Shown: positions 41,783-50,859, counted from the first letter of the stretch. The stretch: 64,000 nucleotides of DNA from DAOUKH01 sp965207995 (GCA_965207995.1 OZ242299.1:558001-622000), one strand, 5' to 3'. The notes: generated by a model from the sequence alone, not told the origin. Program-made: numbers and translations.

Positions 41783-42142
41783 TCAGCGCCTGCCGTCGCG
41801 TCCGTCTCGCTGGCGCGCGGCGCTCCCCCTGGGACTCCGACCCGGGGTGGTCGCGACTTTGGCAGACGGGTCACTTTCCGCCTCCTCCGGGAGGGTCCAT
41901 GCGGTCAGCAGGTGGGCGAGGCCTATATCGTCGGCCAGGTCCAGCAGTGCCATCCGGTGCCGGTAATGGGGCTTCACTCCACCTTCATACCAGCGCCAAA
42001 CAGTGTAGGGGTAGGTCCCGATGCGACGGGCGATCTCCGCCCATGGCAGGCCGGACTCCTTCTGAAGCGCTTTCAACCGCTTCGGGAAGTCGGCCGGCAG
42101 GACGTAGACCGTTCTGCCGTGGTCTGTCCGTTGTCTCGGCAT
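41783..42142 (-). CDS. XRE-like HTH protein downstream of hsdR
   Basis: A 119-residue protein: DFPKRLKALQKESGLPWAEI, ARRIGTYPYTVWRWYEGGVK, a Cro/C1-like HTH with recognition helix TYPYTVWRWYEGG, then AHLLTAWTLPEEAESDP and a basic tail. The 165-base gap from hsdR suggests it may be separately transcribed. Likely regulator of the restriction operon or element. Confidence 0.65.
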   Translation of the reverse strand: MPRQRTDHGRTVYVLPADFPKRLKALQKESGLPWAEIARRIGTYPYTVWRWYEGGVKPHYRHRMALLDLADDIGLAHLLTAWTLPEEAESDPSAKVATTPGRSPRGSAARQRDGRDGRR

Positions 42143-42307
42143 CTGGATGGTCCTTCAGAGTATCTGCCGGGCGAATCTTTATCCACGTGGGGGATCGCTC
42201 GCACCGTCGTCCCATTGTTTCCTAATGGCCCCGTCGCCGAAGATGGTAATCGACCCATCACACAGCCTGCGTCTCTTCTACCGGGCCTCCAACTGGTCTG
42301 GTGCACT

Positions 42308-45300
42308 TCATTGGTGTGGGGCGGCCCCGGTTGCCGATACGCCGCCGGCATACGTCAACGCGAACACCATATCGGAGAGTTCCCGGCGGAACGAGTCGTT
42401 GTCGCTGAACTGCTTGTACAGTTCAGCGTGGTCTGCGAGATAGTCGGTGATGGCCCGTTCCAAGGCCCGGTCGTGCTCGATCCGGGCATTCTGCCGGTCG
42501 GAGTTGGCCATAGCGTTCCGGTAGGCCCTGTCCTCTGAAACTTTGGTGGGAAGCTCCTCGGCCAGCACCTTGTCGATCTTGTCCTGGTCCTTCCACTCGA
42601 TGTTGCCGAACCGGTCGTTGAACTCCCTTATGATGCTGGAAAGGCGGTCCATCTCCAGCTCCGGCTTCTGACCGCCGCCCTCGGTTGGGACCGGCCCGAT
42701 CTCGGCGTCCTCGTCGGCCAACTGGATGGCCTGTACCGCCTGCTTCTCCACCCGGTAGCTGTCCATGTCTATGGCCTCCAGGATCCCCTTGGACAGGTCG
42801 TCCTCCTCTGGGGCGGGCAGCTTGGGAACGAGGAACGTCAGGAAGATGGACAGCCTCTCCCACTCGGCATTGGTATAGGGCAGGATGGATGCCAGGAACC
42901 CGTAGGTCCGCAGGAAGGACTTCGCCTTGCCCTTGAAGTCCACCTGCCCGTCCTCGTCCAGTTCCCGGTAGACTGCAACGCAGGCATCGAGAATGGGGTC
43001 GAGGCGGTCACGGCTCTCCTTCGCCAAGAACCGCTTCACCAACTCGTCCACCTGAGCCGGGCCGTAGACCTGGTAACCGTCCAGGGACGCCTTCAGGTCG
43101 TGGAGCCGGTCGGGGTCGGTCTCCTCCGAGAGGATGGTCGTGCGGTAGTAGTCGGCGAACGCGCGCTGCATGGTGTCGGCGTCGTTGGCGAAGTCCAGCA
43201 CGAAGGCGTTGTCCTTCTTCTGATGCGCCCGGTTGAGCCGTGAGAGGGTCTGCACGGCCCTCACGCCCGACAAGGGCTTGTCCACGTACATGGTGTGTAG
43301 GAGCGGTTCGTCGTAGCCGGTCTGGAACTTGTCGGCGCACACTAGGAACCTGTAAGGCTCCTCCTGAATTCTCTCGGCGATGAGATTCGATGAGAAACCG
43401 TTGAGCGACGCCTCTGTGACCTTCCCGCCGTTGTACTCGGGCTCACCGGAGAATGCGGCGATGGCCTGATATGGACTCTTGCGCTCCGCAAGATAGTCAC
43501 GGATGGCGAAGAAGTAGGTGATGGCCCGCCGGATGCTGCTGGTCACCACCATCGCCCGCGCTTGTCCCCCTATCTTCTGCAATCCCGCCACCTGCTCGTG
43601 GAAGTGGTCCACCATGATCTCCGCCTTGAGGCGGATGGCGTGGTCGTGGTCCTCCACGTAGCGGCGCAGTTTCTTCCCCGCTCGCTTGGTGTCGAACTCC
43701 GGGTCGCCCTCCACCGTCTTCACCAGCCGATAGTAGCTGTTCACCGGCGTGTAGTTCGCCAGCACGTCGATGATGAACCGCTCCTCTATGGCCTGCTTCA
43801 TGGTGTAGGAGTGGAAGGGGAAGTGCCTAGTCTTGTCGCCCTCCGGGACGGGCGCGCCGAATATCTCCAGGGTCTTGTTCTTGGGCGTCGCGGTGAAGGC
43901 GAAGTAGCTGGCGTTGGCCAGCATCTTCTTGCTCTCCATGATGCGGTTGATCTTGTCCTCGGTGGTCTCGTCCTCCTCCTCGATACCGGATTCCCCAAGC
44001 GCCGTGGACATCGCGGCGGACGTGCGACCGCCCTGGCTGGAGTGCGCCTCGTCGATGATGATGGCAAAGCTGCGTCCCCGGTGCTCGTTGCCGATGGCGT
44101 CCAGGATGAAGGGGAACTTCTGCACCGTGGTAATGGCGATGCGTTTGCCCTGCTGCAAGAAGGCGCTAAGCTGGGCTGAGGTCTCGGCATGACCGACGAC
44201 GGAGCCGACCTGGGCGAACTGCTTGATGGTGTCCCGTATCTGCCTGTCCAGCACCCTGCGGTCGGTGACGACCACCACGGTGTCGAAGATGTGTGCGTCG
44301 TCCCGCTCCAGTCCTATCAACTGATGGGCCAGCCATGCGATGGAGTTTGACTTGCCGCTGCCCGCCGAGTGCTGAATCAGGTACTTGGCTCCGACTCCCG
44401 TGGCGGATGCATCCGAAAGCAGACTCCGCACCACCTCCAGCTGGTGGTAGCGGGGCCACATCTGCTCACGCTTTTTTCGGCCCGTCCTATCGTCCCTGCT
44501 CTCGACGATCTGGGCGTAGTTCTCGATGATGTTGACGAGGCTGTCCCGGGTGAGCACCTGCTTCCACAGGTAGTCGGTCTTGAGGCCGTTCGGGTTGGGC
44601 GGGTTGCCCGCACCGTCGTTCCACCCCTTGTTGAAGGGCAGGAACCAGGACGCCTTCCCGTCGAGCTTGGTGCAGAACCGCACCTCGTGGTCGTCCACGG
44701 CGAAGTGGGCCAGGCAGCGTCCAAGCTCGAAGAGCCGCTCCCTGGGGTTGCGGTCCCGCTTGTACTGTTCCACGGCGTCGTCTACCGTCTGCTTGGTCAA
44801 GCTGTTCTTCAGCTCGAACGTGGCGACGGGCAGACCGTTGACGAACAAGCACAGGTCAAGGGCTAACTGCGTGTTGTCGTTGCTGTAGCGCAGTTGCCGG
44901 GTCACGCTGAAGCGGTTCTGCTCGTACAGGATAGCGGCTCTGTCGTTCCCCGGCGACGGCGTGCCGTACATCAGGTCGATCAGATACGGACCGTGCTTGA
45001 TTCCCTTGCGCAGCACATCGACGGTGCCTCGCTTCGTGACCTCTCCTTGCAATCTGGCCAGGAACCTGCGCCGTGTGGGGTTCTCATCATCCAAGCCGAG
45101 CGATTCGGCAACGACCGGCTGGGTGTCTCGTAGAAAAGCGGAGAGTTGGGTTAGGTCTACGCAGTACTCGCGGTTGTAGTCCTGAGGGTCACCGCATATC
45201 CAGCCCGTGCCGTAGCCGGAAGGCCGTTCGGCTTCCACGCATCCCTGTGACGGGTCGCAGTCAGCGCCCGTCATCGCCTCGCAGATGAGGTGTTCAAGGC

Positions 45301-45325
45301 CCTTCTCGCTTGTGTCGGTGGTCAC
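42308..45325 (-). CDS. hsdR: Type I restriction enzyme R subunit
   Basis: A 1005-residue protein (GTG start; GAGGG upstream). The nuclease part ends LPVATFELKNSLTKQT (the ExK motif of the PD-(D/E)xK fold, near residue 175). The DNA translocase has IQHSAGSGKSNSIAWLAHQL (Walker A), VTDRRVLDRQIRDTIKQ, FAIIIDEAHSSQGGRTSAAM (DEAH), YFAFTATPKNKTLEIFG and LVCADKFQTGYDEPLLHTMY, then SRLNRAHQKKDNAFVLDF. With HsdM and HsdS it makes the translocating endonuclease that cuts unmodified DNA. It is the last gene of the operon, one base after the second toxin-like gene. Confidence 0.95.
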   Translation of the reverse strand: MTTDTSEKGLEHLICEAMTGADCDPSQGCVEAERPSGYGTGWICGDPQDYNREYCVDLTQLSAFLRDTQPVVAESLGLDDENPTRRRFLARLQGEVTKRGTVDVLRKGIKHGPYLIDLMYGTPSPGNDRAAILYEQNRFSVTRQLRYSNDNTQLALDLCLFVNGLPVATFELKNSLTKQTVDDAVEQYKRDRNPRERLFELGRCLAHFAVDDHEVRFCTKLDGKASWFLPFNKGWNDGAGNPPNPNGLKTDYLWKQVLTRDSLVNIIENYAQIVESRDDRTGRKKREQMWPRYHQLEVVRSLLSDASATGVGAKYLIQHSAGSGKSNSIAWLAHQLIGLERDDAHIFDTVVVVTDRRVLDRQIRDTIKQFAQVGSVVGHAETSAQLSAFLQQGKRIAITTVQKFPFILDAIGNEHRGRSFAIIIDEAHSSQGGRTSAAMSTALGESGIEEEDETTEDKINRIMESKKMLANASYFAFTATPKNKTLEIFGAPVPEGDKTRHFPFHSYTMKQAIEERFIIDVLANYTPVNSYYRLVKTVEGDPEFDTKRAGKKLRRYVEDHDHAIRLKAEIMVDHFHEQVAGLQKIGGQARAMVVTSSIRRAITYFFAIRDYLAERKSPYQAIAAFSGEPEYNGGKVTEASLNGFSSNLIAERIQEEPYRFLVCADKFQTGYDEPLLHTMYVDKPLSGVRAVQTLSRLNRAHQKKDNAFVLDFANDADTMQRAFADYYRTTILSEETDPDRLHDLKASLDGYQVYGPAQVDELVKRFLAKESRDRLDPILDACVAVYRELDEDGQVDFKGKAKSFLRTYGFLASILPYTNAEWERLSIFLTFLVPKLPAPEEDDLSKGILEAIDMDSYRVEKQAVQAIQLADEDAEIGPVPTEGGGQKPELEMDRLSSIIREFNDRFGNIEWKDQDKIDKVLAEELPTKVSEDRAYRNAMANSDRQNARIEHDRALERAITDYLADHAELYKQFSDNDSFRRELSDMVFALTYAGGVSATGAAPHQ

Positions 45326-45326
45326 G

Positions 45327-45662
45327 CTATCCCTCGTCTCGCATCGGAATGGGGACTTCCCACACTTCCCCTGGATCTATGCCGTCCAGGGCTGCGCGGA
45401 TGCGCTCCGTTTGCCGCGATATGCGATTCCAATCGGCGTTCATCAGCACCACTACGGCAATTCGTCTGTTCGACAAGTTCTGCTGGTATCGGAGGTTCTG
45501 GTCGGTGGTGACCAACACCTCGAAACCGGCTTCTTCGGCCCTGTCCAGCAAGTCGCCGTTCGACAGGACGTCCCAACCGCGCTCCCTGGCCTCTTCGACT
45601 TCATGGTTGAAGAGACGAGAGCGCAGCTGTCTGGGCGTGCCGTTATCGAACAGGATGCGCAT
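45327..45662 (-). CDS. DUF5615 PIN-like protein (toxin-like)
   Basis: From ATG 45662, a 111-residue protein: MRILFDNGTPRQLRSRLFNH, RGWDVLSNGDLLDRAEEAGF, EVLVTTDQNLRYQQNLSNRR. The early Asp, the middle Asp and the TTDQN motif are those of the DUF5615/PIN-like fold that pairs with DUF433 proteins. It overlaps the upstream DUF433 gene by 20 bases, so the two are translated together. A 45% guess would be an RNA-acting toxin; the biochemical role is unproven. Confidence 0.75.
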   Translation of the reverse strand: MRILFDNGTPRQLRSRLFNHEVEEARERGWDVLSNGDLLDRAEEAGFEVLVTTDQNLRYQQNLSNRRIAVVVLMNADWNRISRQTERIRAALDGIDPGEVWEVPIPMRDEG

Positions 45663-45891
45663 CGGCAACCACAAGATCGGCGCGGAGTTCCTGTGCCGCG
45701 AACTCCAGGACCTCACTCACCTCAGATTCTGATACTCCTCCAAACCAGTCGATGAAGTCGTATACGGTCGCGCCTCCGGCCAGATTGTCGAAGAGGACGT
45801 ACAGGGGCAGACGTGTGTTCTTGAACACCCACGCCCCGCTCACCTTGCCTGGGATTTGTTCAACCGCCGGGCATTTGCTCCAGTCGATCAT
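45643..45891 (-). CDS. DUF433 antitoxin-like protein
   Basis: An 82-residue protein (GAGGTG ribosome site): MIDWSKCPAVEQIPGKVSGA, WVFKNTRLPLYVLFDNLAGG, ATVYDFIDWFGGVSESEVSE. This is the DUF433 pattern (P..SGAWVF, R(L/I)P, FI..FP), a winged HTH-like protein that neutralises or regulates a DUF5615 partner. Near-duplicate of the gene at 46281. Confidence 0.75.
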   Translation of the reverse strand: MIDWSKCPAVEQIPGKVSGAWVFKNTRLPLYVLFDNLAGGATVYDFIDWFGGVSESEVSEVLEFAAQELRADLVVADAHPVR

Positions 45892-45979
45892 GCTGTCACC
45901 TCGCTTTCGATTTCCCTGATCCTTCGCCGACTACATACCTTCTGCCATTCGTCCACCTTCCTCTATTGGCAAGCCTGAC

Positions 45980-46297
45980 TCAGTTGGGGACTTCCCTAAG
46001 TTCACCAGGCTGTAGCCCCTCAATGGCGGCGCGAATGTCCTCCACCCACGGCTGAACTATCGGCCATCTGTTGGAGCGCAGGAGGACGAAGGCTATCTGC
46101 CTGCGGCTGAGGACCTGCTGATGCCGCATATTCTGGTCTGCCGTTATCAGCAATTCATAGCCTGCCGTTTCCGCCTGGTCCAGAAGCTCGCCGTTCGATA
46201 CCTCCGCCCATCCCCGTTCATCGGCCGTATGTACGTCGTGTTCGGCAAGGTGGTCGCGGAGCGGCTCGGGTACGTTGTGGTCAAACAGGATTCTCAA
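45980..46297 (-). CDS. DUF5615 PIN-like protein, second copy (TTG start)
   Basis: A 105-residue protein starting at TTG 46297 (AGGTGAAGA upstream). MRILFDHNVPEPLRDHLAEH, RGWAEVSNGELLDQAETAGY, ELLITADQNMRHQQVLSRRQ. Same fold and motifs as 45327, including the TADQN segment, but with divergent sequence, so an old duplication. Overlaps the upstream DUF433 gene by 17 bases. Confidence 0.75.
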   Translation of the reverse strand: MRILFDHNVPEPLRDHLAEHDVHTADERGWAEVSNGELLDQAETAGYELLITADQNMRHQQVLSRRQIAFVLLRSNRWPIVQPWVEDIRAAIEGLQPGELREVPN

Positions 46298-46520
46298 TCT
46301 TCACCTTGGCGTCGAGGCTCTGCACCTCGTGTTCCAGAGCAGCCCTAATTTGCCATTCCTTCACGCCGGGAAACCAGTCGAGGAAGTCCTTGACGGTGGC
46401 TCCCTCTGCGAGATTCCCGAACAGGGCGGATACCGGTATCCTGGTGCCGGTGAACACCCAGGCTCCGCTCAGTCTGCCGGGTACGCTCTCCACCGCCGGG
46501 CATTTGCTCCAGTCCGTCAT
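46281..46520 (-). CDS. DUF433 antitoxin-like protein, second copy
   Basis: A 79-residue protein: MTDWSKCPAVESVPGRLSGA, WVFTGTRIPVSALFGNLAEG, ATVKDFLDWFPGVKEWQIRA. Clear DUF433. Its start overlaps the hsdS stop by 4 bases (ATGA), so the pair 46281/45980 is translationally coupled to hsdS. Confidence 0.8.
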   Translation of the reverse strand: MTDWSKCPAVESVPGRLSGAWVFTGTRIPVSALFGNLAEGATVKDFLDWFPGVKEWQIRAALEHEVQSLDAKVKIENPV

Positions 46521-47920
46521 CTTGTCACCTCGCTTTCGATTCCAAGCTCTTGCGTATGTTCTTCGGTGTCGTAGATGCCTTCAACCAAGGCGTTTTGTTG
46601 TGGGTCGCCTTCTCCTATTGGAACGTGGTCCTCGGCTTCATCGGGTAGTTGCGCCGCAGCGTCGCGCACGTCCAGCTTGCCCGTCACCACGTCGGCAATG
46701 AGGCGGGTGCGGTACTCCTCCACCAGCTCGACCTGGTGGCGGGCGCGGATGATGGCGCTGTCGATGGCGTTGGTAGCCTTGTCGAGATGTTCGACGATGG
46801 CTCGCTGCTCGTAGATGGGAGGGACCAATAGCATCGAGGCCCCCAATTCTTCAGCGTTCAAATGGGGCTGGGCAGCTCTGGAGCTTGCGGTGATCAATTG
46901 GTCGTTTCGCAAGTACGTAGAAAGCAATGCCTGTGCCATGAACTGAGCCATGCAGCCAGTTGCGGTTACGACTAGATCGTAGCCAGCCACTGCTCCGTCG
47001 TAGGCTGTTGGGATGATGGCTGAGTCGGCGGTATAAGCTCCACTCCGAACAACGATGATCTCATGCCGCCTTAGCAGAGCGTCGCGGGTCGCTGGTACAT
47101 CGCTGGGGTCAACACGGATTAGGCCCCTATCAACGATTCGCCCCCGCTCCACGTTGGTTGCGCGGATGAGTGGTGGTCCATCTACAGATTCGCGCGGAGG
47201 CTGTCCTAACCCATACCGGATGCGCCCTAGTGTCTTCAGCCGCCGCACCTCCCAATGCTCCGGCACGTCGCCGAGCCACTCGACGCCGGAGGGCTTGAGG
47301 CGGACGTTGGGGTAGAGGCCGCGGGTCACGGCTTGATTAACGACGGCCTGCCGCTCCTCTTCCAAGAGAGCAATGAGCTTCCGCTTGGCACTGGTGTACC
47401 GCCGTATGCGCCGGTCCACGTAGTCCAGGTAGCGCACGATAGCGTGCTGCTCAGGCAGGGGCGGGAGAGGGAGGATTCTTTCGTACGCATCGTTGCGGTT
47501 TAGTCCCGGCACGGCGGAGTCGTGTGAGAATTGATCCAAGCCCAGTAGCGGCAAGGCGTACGACAGCCATCCCAGGTCAGCATTGGTATGGCGGTCATCA
47601 ATGAAGAACGTAGTATCAATGGCAAATGCATCCCTACCGAGGTAGGAGACCTTACCGAAAGAGCCCTTGCGTCCGATGATGATGCAGGGGGAAAGTGTGT
47701 TGGCAGTATTGTGGACGCCAACCTGACCATTAGAGCCGTAGACAGGTATGTCTCCCTCTGCACGGTTTTCTGCGCTCAGGCTGTCTCCATAAGCCAATTG
47801 ACAGATCTGCTTCAGTCGCCGCACCTCCCAATGCTCCGGCACCTCTTCCAGCCATTCGACGCCGGAGGGCTTGTAGGCAGGGTAGCTCTTGAGCCGTCCT
47901 ATGGAATGACTTGCGTTCAT
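46517..47920 (-). CDS. hsdS: Type I restriction S (specificity) subunit
   Basis: A 467-residue protein with two target-recognition halves. Each opens with the same block: KPSGVEWLEEVPEHWEVRRL (residue 18) and KPSGVEWLGDVPEHWEVRRL (residue 216). Each half ends with a central coiled spacer (LPPLPEQHAIVRYLDYVDRR; VPPIYEQRAIVEHLDKATNA). This symmetry is the normal design for reading a bipartite DNA site. Its ATG overlaps the hicA stop by 4 bases. Gives the sequence specificity of the HsdRMS complex. Confidence 0.95.
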   Translation of the reverse strand: MNASHSIGRLKSYPAYKPSGVEWLEEVPEHWEVRRLKQICQLAYGDSLSAENRAEGDIPVYGSNGQVGVHNTANTLSPCIIIGRKGSFGKVSYLGRDAFAIDTTFFIDDRHTNADLGWLSYALPLLGLDQFSHDSAVPGLNRNDAYERILPLPPLPEQHAIVRYLDYVDRRIRRYTSAKRKLIALLEEERQAVVNQAVTRGLYPNVRLKPSGVEWLGDVPEHWEVRRLKTLGRIRYGLGQPPRESVDGPPLIRATNVERGRIVDRGLIRVDPSDVPATRDALLRRHEIIVVRSGAYTADSAIIPTAYDGAVAGYDLVVTATGCMAQFMAQALLSTYLRNDQLITASSRAAQPHLNAEELGASMLLVPPIYEQRAIVEHLDKATNAIDSAIIRARHQVELVEEYRTRLIADVVTGKLDVRDAAAQLPDEAEDHVPIGEGDPQQNALVEGIYDTEEHTQELGIESEVTR

Positions 47921-48159
47921 AGTTCCAACTTACCGAGGAGTTCGTCCACGCTCATTCCGTGATGCCGCGCCACACTCTTCAAGATACTCAACAGCGTCTT
48001 CACCTTGATCGGGTTGTGTTGTGGGATCACCTCGTGGTGTTCACCGTTGACCTGTGTCGTGACCCGCACGTGAGAGCCGCGCTGCCGGACGGCTTCGTAG
48101 CCCAGCCGTCGAAGCGACGACTGTAGGGAAGCGCCGCTAACGTCGCGGGGCAATCTCAC
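47917..48159 (-). CDS. hicA: HicA mRNA-interferase toxin
   Basis: From GTG 48159, an 80-residue protein: RLPRDVSGASLQSSLRRLGY, EAVRQRGSHVRVTTQVNG, EHHEVIPQHNPIKVKTLLSI. The GSH motif holds the catalytic His of the HicA double-stranded RNA-binding-like fold. Its start overlaps the hicB stop by 4 bases (GTGA), and its stop overlaps hsdS by 4. A longer frame to 48234 has no ribosome site and runs through hicB, so it is rejected. HicA cuts mRNA when not bound by HicB. Confidence 0.9.
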   Translation of the reverse strand: MRLPRDVSGASLQSSLRRLGYEAVRQRGSHVRVTTQVNGEHHEVIPQHNPIKVKTLLSILKSVARHHGMSVDELLGKLEL

Positions 48160-48374
48160 GCGACCAATACCTCCTCGCGTACGAAGTGCAGCCGGATCAG
48201 CTTGGGCCGTCGCATGGTCTCGTCGAAGTAACAATCGACGGCCTCCTTGACGTTGTCGCGCAACTCCTCCAGGGAATCTCCCTCCGTGTGGATGCCGTAC
48301 CCCAGCGCGCTGGCGGTGTATCCGCCGTCCACCTCATCTTCGCTGACCTCAAAGATGATCTCGGTCTCAGACAT
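48156..48374 (-). CDS. hicB: HicB antitoxin
   Basis: A 72-residue protein, AGGAGG ribosome site: MSETEIIFEVSEDEVDGGYT, ASALGYGIHTEGDSLEELRD, NVKEAVDCYFDETMRRPKLI. It has the HicB fold (GGYxAxxLGxxIxTxGDSLEEL) without the C-terminal DNA-binding domain found in longer HicB proteins, so it may rely on another protein (perhaps the XRE gene at 50389) for transcriptional control. Sits 41 bases after hsdM and precedes hicA in the antitoxin-first order. Confidence 0.9.
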   Translation of the reverse strand: MSETEIIFEVSEDEVDGGYTASALGYGIHTEGDSLEELRDNVKEAVDCYFDETMRRPKLIRLHFVREEVLVA

Positions 48375-48415
48375 TGGCTCCTCCTATCGGAATGGTTTTC
48401 TCTTGGGGCGGAACG

Positions 48416-50392
48416 CTATCTCCCATCCGACGACCCACCCGCGACCAGTATCTCCGCCAACAGCCCATCCGTCTCGTGCTCCAGGGCCAGAATGTCGGCT
48501 CGTATCTCCTCCAGGGGTCGGAGCGGCTGGGGCTTGTAGAAGTGACGGGTGAAGCTGATCTCGTAGCCGACCTTCACGCTGCCGGGCTTGTACCAGGCAT
48601 CGGGAGAGTAAGGTAGCACCTCGCGGCGGAGGAATGCCTCGATGCTGCCCTCTTCCAACAGAGACACCTGCTCTGTGTCGCGCAGATCGGTGTCCGGCTC
48701 GTACTCCACCACGGCGGGCTTACCTTTGATGGTTGCCGCAAACAGCCCGCACAGCGGGTCTGCCTCCACGTCACTCTTGTGGACCCTCTTTATTACCGGC
48801 GGCGCGGTCTCAGACCGCTTGCCGTCTTCTTTGAGCGCCCTGATCTCTTTCGCCGAGTAGACCTGTTCCGGGTCGATACCCTCTATTCTCAGGGACCGCT
48901 CTACTGTGACCTTCCAGTAGCCGAAAGCCTCGTTGGGGAATATCTTCGACTGCTCAGTCTCCTCAAAGGCAAGGAAGGCATCGCAAATTCGGCGAATGTC
49001 CTCGTCGGAAAGCTCACAGTTCTTGTTGCCAAGGTTCTTGCGAAGAGGACGGAACCATTGGGTCGCGTCGATGAGCTGCATCTTGCCCCGGCGGTGGGCC
49101 GCCTTGCGGTTGCTCAGCACCCAGATGTAAGTGGCGATGCCGGTGTTGTAGAACATGTTTAGGGGCAGGGCGACGATGGCCTCCAGCCAGTCGTTCTCGA
49201 TGATCCAACGTCGGATGTTGCTCTCGCCCTGCCCAGCGTCACCGGTGAAGAGGGAACTACCGTTGTGCACCTCGGCGATGCGGCTGCCCATGTCCGTGTT
49301 CCGCTTCATCTTGCTGAGCATGTTGGCCAGGAACATCATCTGGCCGTCGCTGGAACGGGTGATGAGGGAGTAGTCAGCATCGCCGCCATGCTCGACGAGG
49401 AAGCGGCGGTCCATGATGCCGGACCGGCCGCCCATGCGCTCCAGGTCGGTCTTCCAACTCTTGCCGTAGGGCGGATTGGAGAGCATGAAGTCGAACTCTT
49501 CGGCAGGGAAGGTATCGGCGGCCAGAGTGGAGCCGAACCCTATGTTGTCGGCCTCGACACCCTCTCCCTTCAGGATCAGATCGGCCTTACTGATGGCATA
49601 GGTTTCCGGGTTAACTTCCTGTCCGTAGAGGTGAACGGAAACCTCCTTGCCCTTCTCACCAGCCAGTTCCGTCAGCGTCTCTTCGGCAACCGTCAGCATC
49701 CCGCCGGTGCCGCACGCGCCGTCGTATACCAGGTAGGTGCCGGACCGGACCTGCTCGGCCACGGGCAGGAAGATGAGGCGGGCCATAAGCTGCACCACGT
49801 CACGCGGCGTGAAGTGCTCTCCCGCCTCCTCGTTGTTCTCCTCGTTGAATCGCCGGATCAGCTCCTCGAAAACCGTGCCCATTCCGTGGTTGTCCAAGCC
49901 GTCCAGCCGCACCGACCCGTCGCCGTTGAGGACCGGCTGCGGGCTAAGGTTGATGGAGCTGTCCAGGAACTTCTCCAACAGGAAGCCGAGGGCGTCGGCG
50001 TCCACCAGCGTCGGAATCTGGTTGCGGAATTTGAACTTGTCCAGCACTTCCTGGATGTTGGGAGAGAAGCCGTCGAGGTACGCCTCGAAGTCGGTTCGCA
50101 GTTGCTGTTGCCGACCGCGTGATGCAAGGTCCCGGAGGCGGAAGGGCGAGGTGTTGTAGAAGGCTTGGCCGGAGGCCTGGCGAAGGGCGGCGTCCTGGTT
50201 GGTGATGCCCGCGCCGTCCAACTGCTCTTTCATGCGAAGCACCGCATCCTTGGTCGGCTCCAGCACGGCGTCGAGCCGCCGTATCACCGTCATGGGCAGG
50301 ATGACGTCGCGGTACTTGCCGCGAACGTAGACGTCCCGCAGCACGTCGTCGGCGATGCCCCATATGAAGCCGCTGATGTTGAGTGCGCTCAC
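48416..50392 (-). CDS. hsdM: Type I restriction M (methyltransferase) subunit
   Basis: A 658-residue protein (GTG start overlapping the upstream HTH stop). The N-terminal helical domain ends FTPRDVVQLMARLIFLPVAE. Catalytic motif I TYLVYDGACGTGGMLTVAEE binds S-adenosylmethionine, and motif IV FDFMLSNPPYGKSWKTDLER (NPPY) marks an N6-adenine methyltransferase. Protects host DNA at the HsdS site and is part of the restriction complex. The C-terminal part (YEISFTRHFYKPQPLRPLEE) contacts HsdS. Confidence 0.95.
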   Translation of the reverse strand: MSALNISGFIWGIADDVLRDVYVRGKYRDVILPMTVIRRLDAVLEPTKDAVLRMKEQLDGAGITNQDAALRQASGQAFYNTSPFRLRDLASRGRQQQLRTDFEAYLDGFSPNIQEVLDKFKFRNQIPTLVDADALGFLLEKFLDSSINLSPQPVLNGDGSVRLDGLDNHGMGTVFEELIRRFNEENNEEAGEHFTPRDVVQLMARLIFLPVAEQVRSGTYLVYDGACGTGGMLTVAEETLTELAGEKGKEVSVHLYGQEVNPETYAISKADLILKGEGVEADNIGFGSTLAADTFPAEEFDFMLSNPPYGKSWKTDLERMGGRSGIMDRRFLVEHGGDADYSLITRSSDGQMMFLANMLSKMKRNTDMGSRIAEVHNGSSLFTGDAGQGESNIRRWIIENDWLEAIVALPLNMFYNTGIATYIWVLSNRKAAHRRGKMQLIDATQWFRPLRKNLGNKNCELSDEDIRRICDAFLAFEETEQSKIFPNEAFGYWKVTVERSLRIEGIDPEQVYSAKEIRALKEDGKRSETAPPVIKRVHKSDVEADPLCGLFAATIKGKPAVVEYEPDTDLRDTEQVSLLEEGSIEAFLRREVLPYSPDAWYKPGSVKVGYEISFTRHFYKPQPLRPLEEIRADILALEHETDGLLAEILVAGGSSDGR

Positions 50393-50742
50393 TGGCTCGT
50401 CATGCTCCTATAGGCTGCCTTGACCATCTGGTCGAGGGCGACGGCGGCTTGTTCGTTGAGACGAGGGTCGGAGTGTAGGCAGGAAGATATCACCGCCAGC
50501 GGCTCCGGCTCCTCCCCGGCAGACGGGTTCCTGAGAAATCGGTTCACGTCCAGCCCCGACCAGGTCGCCAGCGCCGCCAGGCCGTTCACGTCGGGGTGTC
50601 TGCCTTGAGCCATACGAGTCAAGGTGGAGGCGCTTATGCCGCACTCCTCCGCCACCTGCTTCCAGGTGCATCGACGGGCCTGCCTCTCCGTGTCCAACGC
50701 GGCGAAGAAGGCGTCGCCGTCGAACCTAGCTGTCCTAGCCAT
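50389..50742 (-). CDS. XRE-like HTH protein at the head of the restriction operon
   Basis: A 117-residue protein: RCTWKQVAEECGISASTLTR, MAQGRHPDVNGLAALATWSG is a Cro/C1 HTH; the C-terminal tail includes NEQAAVALDQMVKAAYRSMT. GAGGAGAGAAAC precedes the ATG; its stop overlaps hsdM by 4 bases. Probably controls the operon, as C-proteins do for restriction systems. Confidence 0.8.
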   Translation of the reverse strand: MARTARFDGDAFFAALDTERQARRCTWKQVAEECGISASTLTRMAQGRHPDVNGLAALATWSGLDVNRFLRNPSAGEEPEPLAVISSCLHSDPRLNEQAAVALDQMVKAAYRSMTSQ

Positions 50743-50810
50743 GTTTCTCTCCTCGGCGGGTACACGCCACAGATGGCTGTCACCTGAGGCTGGTGTGCAT
50801 TGCTCATTTG

Positions 50811-50839
50811 ATTATCGCAACTGTATAATTCGTTTGCAA
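50811..50839 (-). promoter_or_regulatory. Promoter of the restriction/toxin operon
   Basis: On the minus strand TTGCAA (50834-50839) and GATAAT (50811-50816) are separated by exactly 17 bases, giving a standard -35/-10 pair 69 bases before the first gene of the operon. Confidence 0.65.
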
Positions 50840-50859
50840 TAGGAGGGGATTCATCCACT

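Noticed and set aside
48160..48234. Longer N-terminus for HicA
   Set aside because: It would lie inside hicB and has no ribosome site; the GTG overlapping the hicB stop is the expected coupled start.
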